The notes beneath the pieces are model-generated. The model saw nothing but the letters and a program-made list of their open reading frames with translations. It was not told the DNA's origin and searched no databases. Position numbers and translations under genes: made by a program. A stretch of DNA of 64,000 nt from Nocardioides marmoribigeumensis (GTDB lineage Bacteria > Actinomycetota > Actinomycetes > Propionibacteriales > Nocardioidaceae), in the NCBI RefSeq assembly GCF_031458325.1, contig NZ_JAVDYG010000001.1:3472001-3536000 (forward strand), given 5' to 3'. Positions 23,932 through 32,132 of this stretch are shown here, in pieces. Positions within the stretch are counted from its first letter, which is position 1, and each line of letters begins with the position of its first letter.

Positions 23932-25773
23932 TCAGGTGACCCGGCGCGCAGGTGGGATGCCGTGCGGCGGGTTGGCGCGCAGCAGCCAGACCGGGTTGCT
24001 GGAGCCCAGGAGACGTCCGCGCTCGTCGAGCACCTGGACGCGGAAGAACTGCGAGGCCGATGTGTCCAGCGTGACCGCGGCCGTGTCCCCGCTGAACGAC
24101 GAGGGGCTGAGCGTCGCCACGACCGAGGTGGCGGGGTCGGGGTTGCCGGCGTAGTCGACCGGACCGCCCACGACCTGCACCGCACCCCCGGGCGGCAGCT
24201 GCGTGGCCCAGACGGCCAGCGACCGCGAGCCCTTGTCGCTCACCGAGACCGCTCCCATCGGCACCGAGTCGTCGACCAGCAGGTCGAGCGCACCCGACCA
24301 CTGACCGGCGTGGGCGACGTACACCCTGCCGGCCGCCAGTGCCCGGACGACGTCGGCCCGCCCGGTGGAGGGCGCCCAGATCCCGGTGGCGAACCCGTTG
24401 GGCTTCTCCGCCCAGCCCTTGCCGGAATGGTCGTCGGTCACGCCGTTGCCGGTGAGGAAGTTGCCGTTGCGCGAGAACGTGTCCCACAGCGCCAGGTGGG
24501 TCGGGCAGTCGACGTTGCCGCGCACGTTGTAGCCCACCTCGAGGATGTCGGCGTCGAAGCGGCCGACGGCCTGCATGTCGCGGAAGATCTTGCGCCGCCG
24601 CGCCGCCTGGTCGGCCGGGCTGAGCAGCGGACCGAGGTGCGCCCCGAACGGGTGGTTGTAGGAGATCAGCCCTCCCATCGCGTGCACCTTGTCCGAGATC
24701 TGCTGGTGGTAGGTGACCCGGTCCTGCGACATCGTCGAGTAGTCGGGGATCCACGGCGGGATCCCGAAGGGGTTCATGTCGGGGAGCGTGCGGCTGGTCT
24801 CGATGAGGGCCTGCACCGTGAGGGACGGGAACCGCGGTCGGTACCTCGCGAGCATGGCGGCCTGGTCGGCGATGACGGCGGCCGCGGTGCTGCGCGAGCG
24901 ACCGAACCGCACCGACCGCACCCTCACGTCGCACGCGGACCCACGGCGAGGACTCCTGGCGCGGAAGGCCAGGCCGTAGCTGCTGTTGTCGATGGCCATC
25001 ATCTCAGGCCAGATCGCGGCGATGTCCTTGACCGGGACGAGGGTCTGGGTGGTGCCGGCCCCGGGCCTCGGCAGGCCGACGACGCCGGTGAAGCCGCCGT
25101 TCTCGGTCCGACGGCCGGGGTGCGCGCCGAACCGGTAGACCAGCTCGTACTGCCCGGCCGGCCGGCCCGCCAGCGCCGGGTGGTGGGAGAGGGTCAGGAC
25201 CACCTCGTAGCGCGCGCCGGTGCCCAGACGCACCGAGTCGACGGTGTGCTTGATGGTGAGTCCGGAGACGGAGGTCCGGAACCTGGTGCGGCCGTAGATC
25301 GGCATCGTGACCGAGGCCGGGAGCGTCAGGGCGGAGCTCTCGGCGAGCAGGTGGAAGGAGCCCCGGTCGACGCTCGCCGCGAGCCGGGTCAGCCGGCCCG
25401 TGCTCGTCACCGGGTCCCACTCCATGCCGGTCAGCGAGGTCGCGTAGCCCATCGCCAGCGCCCGACGGTCGTGGTCGGTGAGGTAGAGCAGGTCGTAGCC
25501 GTTGGTCGCGGCCTGGTGCAGCTGCGCCTCCCAGCTCCCCTCCTGCTCCGACCAGCTGCCGTGCACGTGCATCGCCGCGCGCAGGGGCCGGCCGGCCCCG
25601 AAGCCCCTCGTCGCGAGCGGCTCGGCGGCGGCGTACGGCGTCCAGAGGCCCGTCGGGACCGCCATCGCCCCGGCGGCGATGCCGGCGGCCTCGAGGAACC
25701 GGCGACGGCTCAGCGCCGCGGTGCCCCCCGTGGCCCGGTCGCCACCGACGACCTCACCCACTGCGTCACGCAT
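23932..25773 (-). CDS. Tat-exported PHP-domain metallohydrolase
   Basis: A 613-residue protein with a twin-arginine signal, LSRRRFLEAAGIAAGAMAVP (about residues 22-41), exported folded. The PHP-type metal motifs are MHVHGSW (HxH), YLTDHDRRA, ISYNHPFGAHLGP and NGVTDDHSGKGW, giving a likely multinuclear metal site for phosphoester or related hydrolysis. It resembles the CehA/McbA-like family. The C-terminal ~110 residues form a beta-rich domain. ATG 25773 gives a short n-region before the RR motif; upstream alternatives lengthen it unnaturally. The substrate is unknown and there is no operon partner. Confidence 0.85.
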   Translation of the reverse strand: MRDAVGEVVGGDRATGGTAALSRRRFLEAAGIAAGAMAVPTGLWTPYAAAEPLATRGFGAGRPLRAAMHVHGSWSEQEGSWEAQLHQAATNGYDLLYLTDHDRRALAMGYATSLTGMEWDPVTSTGRLTRLAASVDRGSFHLLAESSALTLPASVTMPIYGRTRFRTSVSGLTIKHTVDSVRLGTGARYEVVLTLSHHPALAGRPAGQYELVYRFGAHPGRRTENGGFTGVVGLPRPGAGTTQTLVPVKDIAAIWPEMMAIDNSSYGLAFRARSPRRGSACDVRVRSVRFGRSRSTAAAVIADQAAMLARYRPRFPSLTVQALIETSRTLPDMNPFGIPPWIPDYSTMSQDRVTYHQQISDKVHAMGGLISYNHPFGAHLGPLLSPADQAARRRKIFRDMQAVGRFDADILEVGYNVRGNVDCPTHLALWDTFSRNGNFLTGNGVTDDHSGKGWAEKPNGFATGIWAPSTGRADVVRALAAGRVYVAHAGQWSGALDLLVDDSVPMGAVSVSDKGSRSLAVWATQLPPGGAVQVVGGPVDYAGNPDPATSVVATLSPSSFSGDTAAVTLDTSASQFFRVQVLDERGRLLGSSNPVWLLRANPPHGIPPARRVT

Positions 25774-26159
25774 CGCGACACCCCACGTCCTGCCCGAAGA
25801 GATCGAGGACGGTGGTCGGCCCGAGACCAGGCGAACTGCCAATCCCCCCCCTGCGTCCGTCCTATCGCCCTGACGCAGCGAGGCACAGGGCAGTGAGGCA
25901 CCCGGCCAGGGGCTGGGTGACACGTGCGTGCAAGGACCAACTACCCCCTCCGCGCGATGCCGTCCGGGTGGTCGGCGTCACCGGAGGTCTTCCGGCGTTC
26001 GCCCCCCGGATGGGGGCGATCCTGGTTTCATCGGCGTGTCGACGGGACAGGATGCCCAGGTATCCTTCTCGGTCGCGGCCGACCACCTCCTCCGGGGTGG
26101 TGGCCTGACGGGGTGACATCGGTCCGAGGGGTCGGACCGACGAGCGAGAAGCGAGGATC
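25774..26159. other. 386-bp intergenic region
   Basis: This region lies between the divergent PHP and LCP genes. I find no protein gene with a credible ribosome site. Visible structure is the 9-bp hairpin at 26119-26140 before the LCP gene. Promoters for both genes should lie here, but no convincing -35/-10 pair was found. Confidence 0.6.
26119..26140 (+). promoter_or_regulatory. 9-bp hairpin in the LCP gene leader
   Basis: TCGGTCCGA (26119-26127) and TCGGACCGA (26132-26140) pair exactly around a GGGG loop, ending 19 nt before the GTG start of the LCP gene. It could be a repressor site, an mRNA stabiliser or a translational control stem. Confidence 0.5.
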
Positions 26160-27299
26160 GTGGCGTACTACGGCAAGCACCTGCAGGGGCGTCGCCATCC
26201 CGTCGTGCGGGCCGTCGCGGTCTCGACCGTCATGGTGCTGCTCGCGCTCGGGTGCAGCGGCTACCTCGTCTACCGCCACCTCGAGGGCAACGTGACGGTG
26301 TCCAACGCCTTCGACCAGATCACCGGGCCGCGACCCGATCGCGAGGCCGTCAGCGGCCCCAAGGAGCCGCTCAACGTGCTGGTGCTGGGCAACGACTCCC
26401 GCGCCGGTCAGAAGGCCGTCGCCGGCAGCACGCCCGGTCTCTCCGACACCACGATCCTGCTGCACCTCTCGGCGGACCGGAAGCGCGCCTACGGCGTCAG
26501 CGTCCCGCGTGACCTCATGGTCGAGCGGCCCGCCTGCACGGACAAGCACAGCGGCGACCGGGTGCCGGCCCAGGACGCGGTGCAGTGGAACGACGCGTTC
26601 GCGGTCGGCGGCGAGTCGTGCACGATCCAGCAGTTCGAGCACATGACCGGCGTCCGCGTCGACCACTTCCTGGTCGTCGACTTCGCCGGCTTCAAGAACA
26701 TGGTCGACGCCCTCGGCGGCGTCCCGGTCTGCCTGCCGCAGGAGGTCAACGACCCGATCGGTCGCATCTACCTCCCGGCCGGGTCCTACACAGTCAAGGG
26801 CGAGCAGGCCCTCGACTACGTCCGCGTGCGCCACTCGATCGGCACGACCGACACCGGCGACATCGGTCGCATGAAGCGTCAGCAGACCTTCCTGGCTGCG
26901 ATGGCCAACAAGGCGCTGGCCGCGGGCACGTTGTTCAACCCCAAGCGTCTCTACGACTTCCTCAACGCCGCGACCAAGTCGCTGACCACCGACCGCGGCC
27001 TCCACAAGCTCACCGAGATGGCCTCGCTGGCCAACCAGGTCAAGGGCATCGGCCTCAAGCGGGTGCAGTTCCTCTCGATGCCGTTCGAGGCCTACGAGCC
27101 CGACCCCAACCGCCTCCAGGCCGCGCCCGACGCCAAGCAGCTGTGGCGCCTGCTGCGGGCGGACAAGCCGCTGCCCAAGAAGTTCACCGGCAACGCGGCC
27201 AAGGCCTCCGACCAGACCCCCAAGCCCGGCCAGACCCCCTCCCCGAGCAAGGACCCGACCCGCGCCGCGGAGGCGGCCAGGGCCGGCCTCTGCGCCTGA
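26160..27299 (+). CDS. LytR-CpsA-Psr (LCP) family glycopolymer ligase
   Basis: A 379-residue type II membrane protein that transfers lipid-linked glycopolymers to peptidoglycan. A single helix (about 18-39) anchors it. The LCP domain contains VLVLGNDSRAG, SDTTILLHLSADRKRA, SVPRDLMVE (Arg-Asp of the active site), GGVPVCLPQEVNDP and LDYVRVRHSIG. The C-terminus is a Pro/Lys-rich tail (PKPGQTPSPSKDP). GTG 26160 follows GCGAGG. Two Cys pairs in the LCP domain may be disulfides. Confidence 0.93.
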   Translation: MAYYGKHLQGRRHPVVRAVAVSTVMVLLALGCSGYLVYRHLEGNVTVSNAFDQITGPRPDREAVSGPKEPLNVLVLGNDSRAGQKAVAGSTPGLSDTTILLHLSADRKRAYGVSVPRDLMVERPACTDKHSGDRVPAQDAVQWNDAFAVGGESCTIQQFEHMTGVRVDHFLVVDFAGFKNMVDALGGVPVCLPQEVNDPIGRIYLPAGSYTVKGEQALDYVRVRHSIGTTDTGDIGRMKRQQTFLAAMANKALAAGTLFNPKRLYDFLNAATKSLTTDRGLHKLTEMASLANQVKGIGLKRVQFLSMPFEAYEPDPNRLQAAPDAKQLWRLLRADKPLPKKFTGNAAKASDQTPKPGQTPSPSKDPTRAAEAARAGLCA

Positions 27300-27307
27300 G
27301 GGCCCGA

Positions 27308-27351
27308 CCCCCGATGAGCCCCCGATGAGCCCCCGATGAGCCCCCGATGAG
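27308..27351. repeat. four tandem 11-bp repeats ending in a start codon
   Basis: CCCCCGATGAG is repeated four times without mismatch between the LCP stop (27299) and the SDR coding region. Each unit contains ATG; only the last one (27347) opens the SDR gene. The first ATG is in the same frame but meets TGA after four codons. The copy number could change by slippage and would alter the leader and spacing. Confidence 0.85.
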
Positions 27352-28174
27352 CAGCGTCGGCCTCGTCACCGGCACGTCCTCCGGGATGGGCCTGCACACC
27401 GCCGTGGAGCTGGCCCGGCGAGGCATGGTCGTGGTGGCGACGATGCGCGACATGGACCGGAACGGCCACCTGCTGGCGGCGGCGCAGCGGGCCGGCGTCG
27501 AGGTCGACGTACGCCCGCTCGACGTCACCGACCACGCTGCGGCCCGCGCGTGCGTCGACGGCGTGCTCGCCGACCACGGACACCTCGACGTCCTGGTGAA
27601 CAACGCCGGTCGCGGCGCCGTGGGCACCGCCGAGCAGCTGAGCCTCGACGAGGTGCGCGCGCAGCTCGAGGTCAACTACCTCGGCCCCGTCGCCCTGACC
27701 AAGCTGGTGCTGCCGCACATGCGTGCCGCCGGCTCGGGCCGGGTGCTCACCGTGACCAGCGTCGGCGGGGCGGTTGGCCAGCCGTTCGCCGACGCCTACT
27801 GCGGCGCGAAGTTCGCGGTCGAGGGCTTCATGCAGTCCCTGGCCACCGTGGTGCTGGCCCACGGTGTGTGGGTCTCGGTGATCGAGCCGGCTGCGGTGTC
27901 CAGCGAGTTCGTCGGCAACGTCGATCGGCCCGAGGTGTCCGACGAGGACCCCTACGCCGCCCAGCTGCGGGCCTACGTCGCGCGCACCGAGGGCGCGTTC
28001 GCCGCGGCGCAGAGCGCAGTCGACGCCGCCCGGTCGATCGCCGAGGCGGTCACGGCCGACGGCTACCGCTTCCGGTGGCAGACCTCGGAGGCCGCGGGCG
28101 CGTTCGCGGGCCTGTCGCTCGGCGACCTGGACGGCAGCCGGGTCCTCGGCGCCACGCGTGGCTGGATCGAGTGA
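27347..28174 (+). CDS. SDR family oxidoreductase
   Basis: A 275-residue classical short-chain dehydrogenase. The cofactor motif is VTGTSSGMG (TGxxxGxG, residues 6-14), followed by NNAGRGAVG, the catalytic Ser region VTSVGGAVGQP, and YCGAKFAVEGF with the Tyr and Lys of the active site. Arg in TMRDMDRNG suggests NADP. The start ATG is inside the fourth tandem repeat and there is no clear Shine-Dalgarno. The stop abuts the stop of the convergent PfkB gene (TGATCA). The substrate is unknown. Confidence 0.88.
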   Translation: MSSVGLVTGTSSGMGLHTAVELARRGMVVVATMRDMDRNGHLLAAAQRAGVEVDVRPLDVTDHAAARACVDGVLADHGHLDVLVNNAGRGAVGTAEQLSLDEVRAQLEVNYLGPVALTKLVLPHMRAAGSGRVLTVTSVGGAVGQPFADAYCGAKFAVEGFMQSLATVVLAHGVWVSVIEPAAVSSEFVGNVDRPEVSDEDPYAAQLRAYVARTEGAFAAAQSAVDAARSIAEAVTADGYRFRWQTSEAAGAFAGLSLGDLDGSRVLGATRGWIE

Positions 28175-29119
28175 TCAGCGACCCGCGCGGGTCGGGGTCC
28201 TGATCGCGAAGTCGTCCACGGACGCCAGGTCGTAGGTCCCCGCGTCGGTGCCCACCCCGCCGACGACCTGGGCTGCCGTCGCGTTGCCCAGGACCGCGGC
28301 CTGGGCCGGCGTACGCCCTCCGGCGACGCCCAGCAGGAAGCCGGCGCTGAACGCGTCGCCGCAGCCGGTGGTGTCGACCACGTCGACCTCGAAGGCCGGG
28401 ACCCGCTCGACGCCCGCGGCCGTGGCGACCAGCGCGCCGTCGCCGCCGCAGGTCACCGCCACGCACCCGACGCCGCGGTCGAGGAGCACGCGGGCGGCCT
28501 CGCCGAGGTCGTCGAGTCCGGTGAAGCCGCGCAGCTGCTCGTCGTTGGGCAGGAGGTGGTCGACGTGGGGCAGGCAGGCGCCGACCCACTCGAGCATGTC
28601 GGGGTCGCCGGGCGCGAGGAGGTCGACCGAGGTCGTCGCACCGGCCGCGCGCGCGGCCTCGAGCAGCGCGCCGGCCGCCTCGCCGCCGAGGAACTCAGGG
28701 CCGCCGAGGTGCACCACGTCGTAGTCGCCGAGCGTGGTGAGGTCGAGGTCGTCCAGCGTGTAGGAGCCGTTGGCGCCGATGCAGTGCCAGGCCGGGCGGG
28801 CGCCGTCGGGCCGCACGGGCAGCACGCTCGCCGAGGTCTGGACGTCCGGCCGGGTGACCAGGCGGGTGGTGTCGACCCCGTGGTGCTCCAGCAGCTGCCG
28901 GAGCACGCCGGCCAGCGGGTCGCGTCCCAGCGCCCCGGCGCTGTGGACCTCGGCCCCCAGGCGGCTGAGCACCACCGCGGTGCCGCCGGCCGTGCCGGCG
29001 GGGGACACGCGGATCTGGTCGACGATCTGTCCCTCGGACCCCTCGGGGATCGACTCGACGTGGCGGACGTGGACGTCGAGGACGTGGACCCCGACGGCCA
29101 GGACTCGGACCGGACTCAT
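28175..29119 (-). CDS. PfkB family sugar kinase
   Basis: A 314-residue ribokinase-like kinase. The N-terminal motif is AGTAGGTAVVLSRLGA; the C-terminal signature is VVDTTGCGDAFSAGFLLG with the catalytic Asp. SVDLLAPGD and HLLPNDEQLRGFTG are typical mid-protein elements. It is the last gene of a minus-strand unit TetR, aldolase, kinase. A kinase followed by a class II aldolase would phosphorylate a sugar or deoxysugar and cleave it to dihydroxyacetone phosphate and an aldehyde (inference). ATG 29119 follows GGGGGAAG. Confidence 0.85.
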   Translation of the reverse strand: MSPVRVLAVGVHVLDVHVRHVESIPEGSEGQIVDQIRVSPAGTAGGTAVVLSRLGAEVHSAGALGRDPLAGVLRQLLEHHGVDTTRLVTRPDVQTSASVLPVRPDGARPAWHCIGANGSYTLDDLDLTTLGDYDVVHLGGPEFLGGEAAGALLEAARAAGATTSVDLLAPGDPDMLEWVGACLPHVDHLLPNDEQLRGFTGLDDLGEAARVLLDRGVGCVAVTCGGDGALVATAAGVERVPAFEVDVVDTTGCGDAFSAGFLLGVAGGRTPAQAAVLGNATAAQVVGGVGTDAGTYDLASVDDFAIRTPTRAGR

Positions 29120-29130
29120 GCTGCTTCCCC

Positions 29131-29814
29131 CTACGTGCTGGTGGTGCTGGTGCTGCCGGCGGCTCGGGTGGAGCCGTAGGAACGGGTGAGGGCGGCCTCG
29201 ACGACCGCGGTCTGCTCGGCCTCGGTGAGCGGGCGGGGCGTGCCCATCAGGCAGGCGTCGCGGTGGACGGTGCACAGCCACTCGAGCAGCACCGCGTGGT
29301 CGAGGGCCGTGGCGAGCGAGGGTCCCCAGGCGACCGACCCGTGGTTGGCCATGAGCGCGGCCTGGCGGCCCTCGAGGGCGGCGTGCACGTGGGCGGCCAG
29401 CTCGGGGCTGCCGAAGGGGGCGAACGGGGCCACCCGGACCTCCCCGCCGAGCAGGAGCTGCTGGTAGTGCAGGACGGGCAGCGTGTCGGTCACGGTGGAG
29501 ACCGCGACCCCGACCGGCGCGTGGGTGTGCACCACCGCGACGGGCTCGTCGTGTGCCCGGTGGATCCCGAGGTGCAGCTCGAGCTCGGAGGTGGGCTCGA
29601 GGTCGCCCTCGACCAGCCGCCCGGACCGGTCGACCAGGACGACGTGCTGCTCCTCGAGGGTGGCGAAGTCGGCTCCGGTCGCGGTGATCGCGACGTGGTC
29701 GCCCACGCCGAGCGAGACGTTGCCGGCCGTGCCCACGACCAGCCCCTGCGCCGCGGCGCGGCGGCAGGTGGCGACGACCTCGGCTCGCGCCGAGGCCCAG
29801 GGCGCCTGGGTCAC
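29131..29814 (-). CDS. class II aldolase/adducin family protein
   Basis: A 227-residue L-fuculose-phosphate aldolase-like enzyme. The phosphate-binding motif is GTAGNVSLG, the acidic residue lies in TSELELHLGIHR, and zinc ligands are in HTHAP and MANHGSV. The last ~20 residues are a Ser/Thr-rich tail. GTG 29814 overlaps the TGA of the TetR gene (GTGA), and the kinase starts 11 bp downstream, so the three genes form an operon. The substrate is a phosphorylated sugar not defined by the sequence. Confidence 0.85.
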   Translation of the reverse strand: MTQAPWASARAEVVATCRRAAAQGLVVGTAGNVSLGVGDHVAITATGADFATLEEQHVVLVDRSGRLVEGDLEPTSELELHLGIHRAHDEPVAVVHTHAPVGVAVSTVTDTLPVLHYQQLLLGGEVRVAPFAPFGSPELAAHVHAALEGRQAALMANHGSVAWGPSLATALDHAVLLEWLCTVHRDACLMGTPRPLTEAEQTAVVEAALTRSYGSTRAAGSTSTTST

Positions 29815-30485
29815 ACCTCGATCCCGGTCAGGCCGGCCGGGGTGGCGTAGCGCTGCAGGTAGGTGGTCAGCAGGGTGACGGCCTCGGAGATGATCGCCGG
29901 GTCGCCCTCGAGGGTCTCCTCGTAGGCCAGCTGGAACAGCCGGTCGCCCATCTCCACGGCGAGCTCGGCGATGAGGACGGTCACCTCGGGCATCGTCAGG
30001 CCGAGGTCGGCGGCGAAGCCGAACAGCATCGCGGCGACCTTGCGGTTGTGGTCGCGGCCGTAGTCGCGGATCGCCTGGTTGGTGCGCCCGCGCAGGTAGA
30101 TCATCACGAAGGCCGGCCGCTCGGCGTAGACCTGGGTGAAGGCGCTGATCGTGGCCTCGACGAGGCTCTCCAGGCTGATGCGTCGCAGGGCCCCGACGTG
30201 GGCCGCCACCCGCTCATCCATTTCTGCCATGTCTCGCTCCACGAGGGCGAGCAGGATGTCATCCTTGTCGGCGAAGTACTGGTAGAGCGAGGCCACCGGG
30301 ACGCCAGCGAGATCCGCGATGCTCCGGGTGCCGACGGCGTCGACCCCTTCCGCGACCACGATCCGGGCGGCTGCGTCGAGGATGGCCTCGACCCGCCGGC
30401 GGCTGCGCTCCTGCTGGGGCACCCGCCGCATGCGCGGCTCGCCGGGGTCGACCGCAGGGGCGGTCTCGGAGGTCGGTGGCGTCAT
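29811..30485 (-). CDS. TetR-family regulator of the aldolase/kinase operon
   Basis: A 224-residue TetR protein. After a disordered N-terminal ~20 residues come RRRVEAILDAAARIVVAEG and the HTH TRSIADLAGVPVASLYQYFA with DKDDILLAL. The rest is the ligand-binding domain. A -10-like TACGCT (30492-30497) lies 6 nt before the ATG, so it may be leaderless. It is divergent from the flavin amine oxidase gene. The intergenic inverted repeats at 30497-30550 are its probable operators. Confidence 0.88.
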   Translation of the reverse strand: MTPPTSETAPAVDPGEPRMRRVPQQERSRRRVEAILDAAARIVVAEGVDAVGTRSIADLAGVPVASLYQYFADKDDILLALVERDMAEMDERVAAHVGALRRISLESLVEATISAFTQVYAERPAFVMIYLRGRTNQAIRDYGRDHNRKVAAMLFGFAADLGLTMPEVTVLIAELAVEMGDRLFQLAYEETLEGDPAIISEAVTLLTTYLQRYATPAGLTGIEV

Positions 30486-30496
30486 GCGAGAAGCGT

Positions 30497-30550
30497 AGCA
30501 ATCTGGACGGGAACCTGACAGGTGTTTATATTTATTTCCTCCAGATCGCT
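30497..30550. promoter_or_regulatory. divergent control region with inverted operator pair
   Basis: AGCAATCTGGACG (30497-30509) recurs inverted, as CCTCCAGATCGCT (30538-30550, reverse complement AGCGATCTGGAGG), matching 11 of 13 bases. Between them lie ACCTGACAGGT (30513-30523) and an AT-rich tract with a -10-like TATATT (30527-30532), spaced 17 nt from TGGACG (30504-30509). The first operator arm thus covers the -35 of the plus-strand amine oxidase promoter and the second follows its transcription start. Confidence 0.6.
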
Positions 30551-30584
30551 CTGACCCGGCCCGCCGGGAGACAAGGGAGGCACC

Positions 30585-32132
30585 ATGACCGAGCAGGAGC
30601 CCACCTCGGGAGAGCTTCCCACGGTCCCGGCGCTGAGCCGGCGCGCGCTCGTCGGTGGGGCCGGCGCGCTCGCCGCCACCGGCGCGCTGACCGTCGCCGG
30701 AGCCGTCGAGGCCGACGCCGCCACCTCGGGCGGCAGGCTGCCGTCGCGCGTCGACGTGGTCGTCGTCGGTGGCGGGCTCTCCGGCCTCGTGGCCGCCCGC
30801 AAGATCCGCCACGCCGGGAAGTCGGTCCTCGTGGTGGAGGCCCGGGACCGGGTGGGTGGCCGGCTGCTCAACCACCGGCTCAGCACGGGCCACGTGGTCG
30901 AGGCGGGCGGTGCGTTCGTGGGCCCGACCCAGGACCACGTGCTGCGCCTGGCCCGGCAGCTCGGGGTCGACACCTTCCAGGAGTACATCAAGGGCAACAA
31001 CGTCTACATCGACTCCCTCGGCCAGCGGGAGGAGTACACCGGCACCGTCCCGACCGGCGACCCCGCGATCGCCGACGCGCTCAAGCTGATCAACGACATC
31101 AACAGCTACGCCGCCGAGATCGACGTCAGCGCCCCGTGGACCCACCCCAAGGCCCGGGAGTGGGACCGGATGACCCTCGACGAGTGGGTGCGCCGCAACG
31201 TCGTCGTCCCGCCCAAGCCCGGGCAGATGAACTCCCAGACCCAGAAGCTGCTGCTGGCCTACCTCCAGGCCGCGTTCGGCAACGACGGGCTGGAGATGTC
31301 GTTCCTGTTCTTCCTCTGGTACACCGCGTGCTCCGGCAACGAGCGCCACGTCGGCACCTTCGACCGCAACTCCGGCACCGACAACGCCGCCCAGGACGCC
31401 CGCTTCGTCGGCGGCTCCCAGCTGCTGCCCATCCGGCTCGCCCGGATCCTCGGTGACCGGGTGGCGCTCAACGCGCCGGTCCAGCGGATCCGCCAGACCT
31501 CGTCGTACGTCGACGTGCACACCTCGCGCGGCGTCGTGCGGGCCAAGCGGGTCGTCGTCGCCGCTCCGCCGGCCGCGGTCCTGGGCATCGACTGGTTCCC
31601 GATGATGCCGGTCAAGCGCATGGCGATGCTGCAGCGCATGCCGATGGGCACGCTGATGAAGTGCGACGCGGTCTACGAGACCCCGTTCTGGCGCAAGGCG
31701 GGCCTCTCCGGCTCAGGCCTCAACACCTCCGGGGCCGTGCTCACCTGCTTCGACAACTCCCCGCCGGGGGCCGACGCCCCGGGCGTGCTGCTGTCGTTCG
31801 TCGGCGGGTCCACGTGGCGTCGCTACGGCACGATGACGCGGGCCAAGCGACGTGCGGCCGTGCTCGAGGGCTTCGCCAAGATCGTGGGCGACCAGGCGCT
31901 CAAGCCGATCGAGTACACCGAGCACGACTGGACCCACGAGCGGTGGACCTACGGCAGCCCGGTCGCCTCCATGGCGCCGGGTGCGCTGACCACCTACACC
32001 GACGCGCTGTGGCGGCCGTTCCGCCGGGTGCACTGGGCCGGCACCGAGACCTCGACCTACTGGACCGGCTACATGGACGGTGCCGTGCGGGCCGGCGAGC
32101 GCGCCGCCGTCGAGGTCCTGGAGCGGCTGTGA
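30585..32132 (+). CDS. Tat-exported flavin monoamine oxidase
   Basis: A 515-residue FAD amine oxidase. A twin-arginine-like signal is LSRRALVGGAGALAATGALT (about 17-36). The FAD motif is VVVVGGGLSGLVAARKI (near 58), followed by EARDRVGGRLLNH and, at the end, HWAGTETSTYWTGYMDGAVRAGERAA. It probably oxidises an amine outside the membrane. AGGGAGG precedes the ATG. It overlaps the next gene (GTGA). Divergence from the TetR gene suggests shared control with the aldolase/kinase operon. Confidence 0.88.
   Translation: MTEQEPTSGELPTVPALSRRALVGGAGALAATGALTVAGAVEADAATSGGRLPSRVDVVVVGGGLSGLVAARKIRHAGKSVLVVEARDRVGGRLLNHRLSTGHVVEAGGAFVGPTQDHVLRLARQLGVDTFQEYIKGNNVYIDSLGQREEYTGTVPTGDPAIADALKLINDINSYAAEIDVSAPWTHPKAREWDRMTLDEWVRRNVVVPPKPGQMNSQTQKLLLAYLQAAFGNDGLEMSFLFFLWYTACSGNERHVGTFDRNSGTDNAAQDARFVGGSQLLPIRLARILGDRVALNAPVQRIRQTSSYVDVHTSRGVVRAKRVVVAAPPAAVLGIDWFPMMPVKRMAMLQRMPMGTLMKCDAVYETPFWRKAGLSGSGLNTSGAVLTCFDNSPPGADAPGVLLSFVGGSTWRRYGTMTRAKRRAAVLEGFAKIVGDQALKPIEYTEHDWTHERWTYGSPVASMAPGALTTYTDALWRPFRRVHWAGTETSTYWTGYMDGAVRAGERAAVEVLERL

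Noticed and set aside
26119-26140. Terminator before the LCP gene
   Set aside because: The hairpin is only 19 nt before the start codon and in the right orientation for a leader element. No upstream gene reads into it, so a regulatory role is more likely than termination.
28175-29814. 5-deoxyribose salvage cluster
   Set aside because: A class II aldolase and a kinase are present, but the MtnA-like isomerase is missing and the kinase is PfkB type, so I do not assign that pathway.
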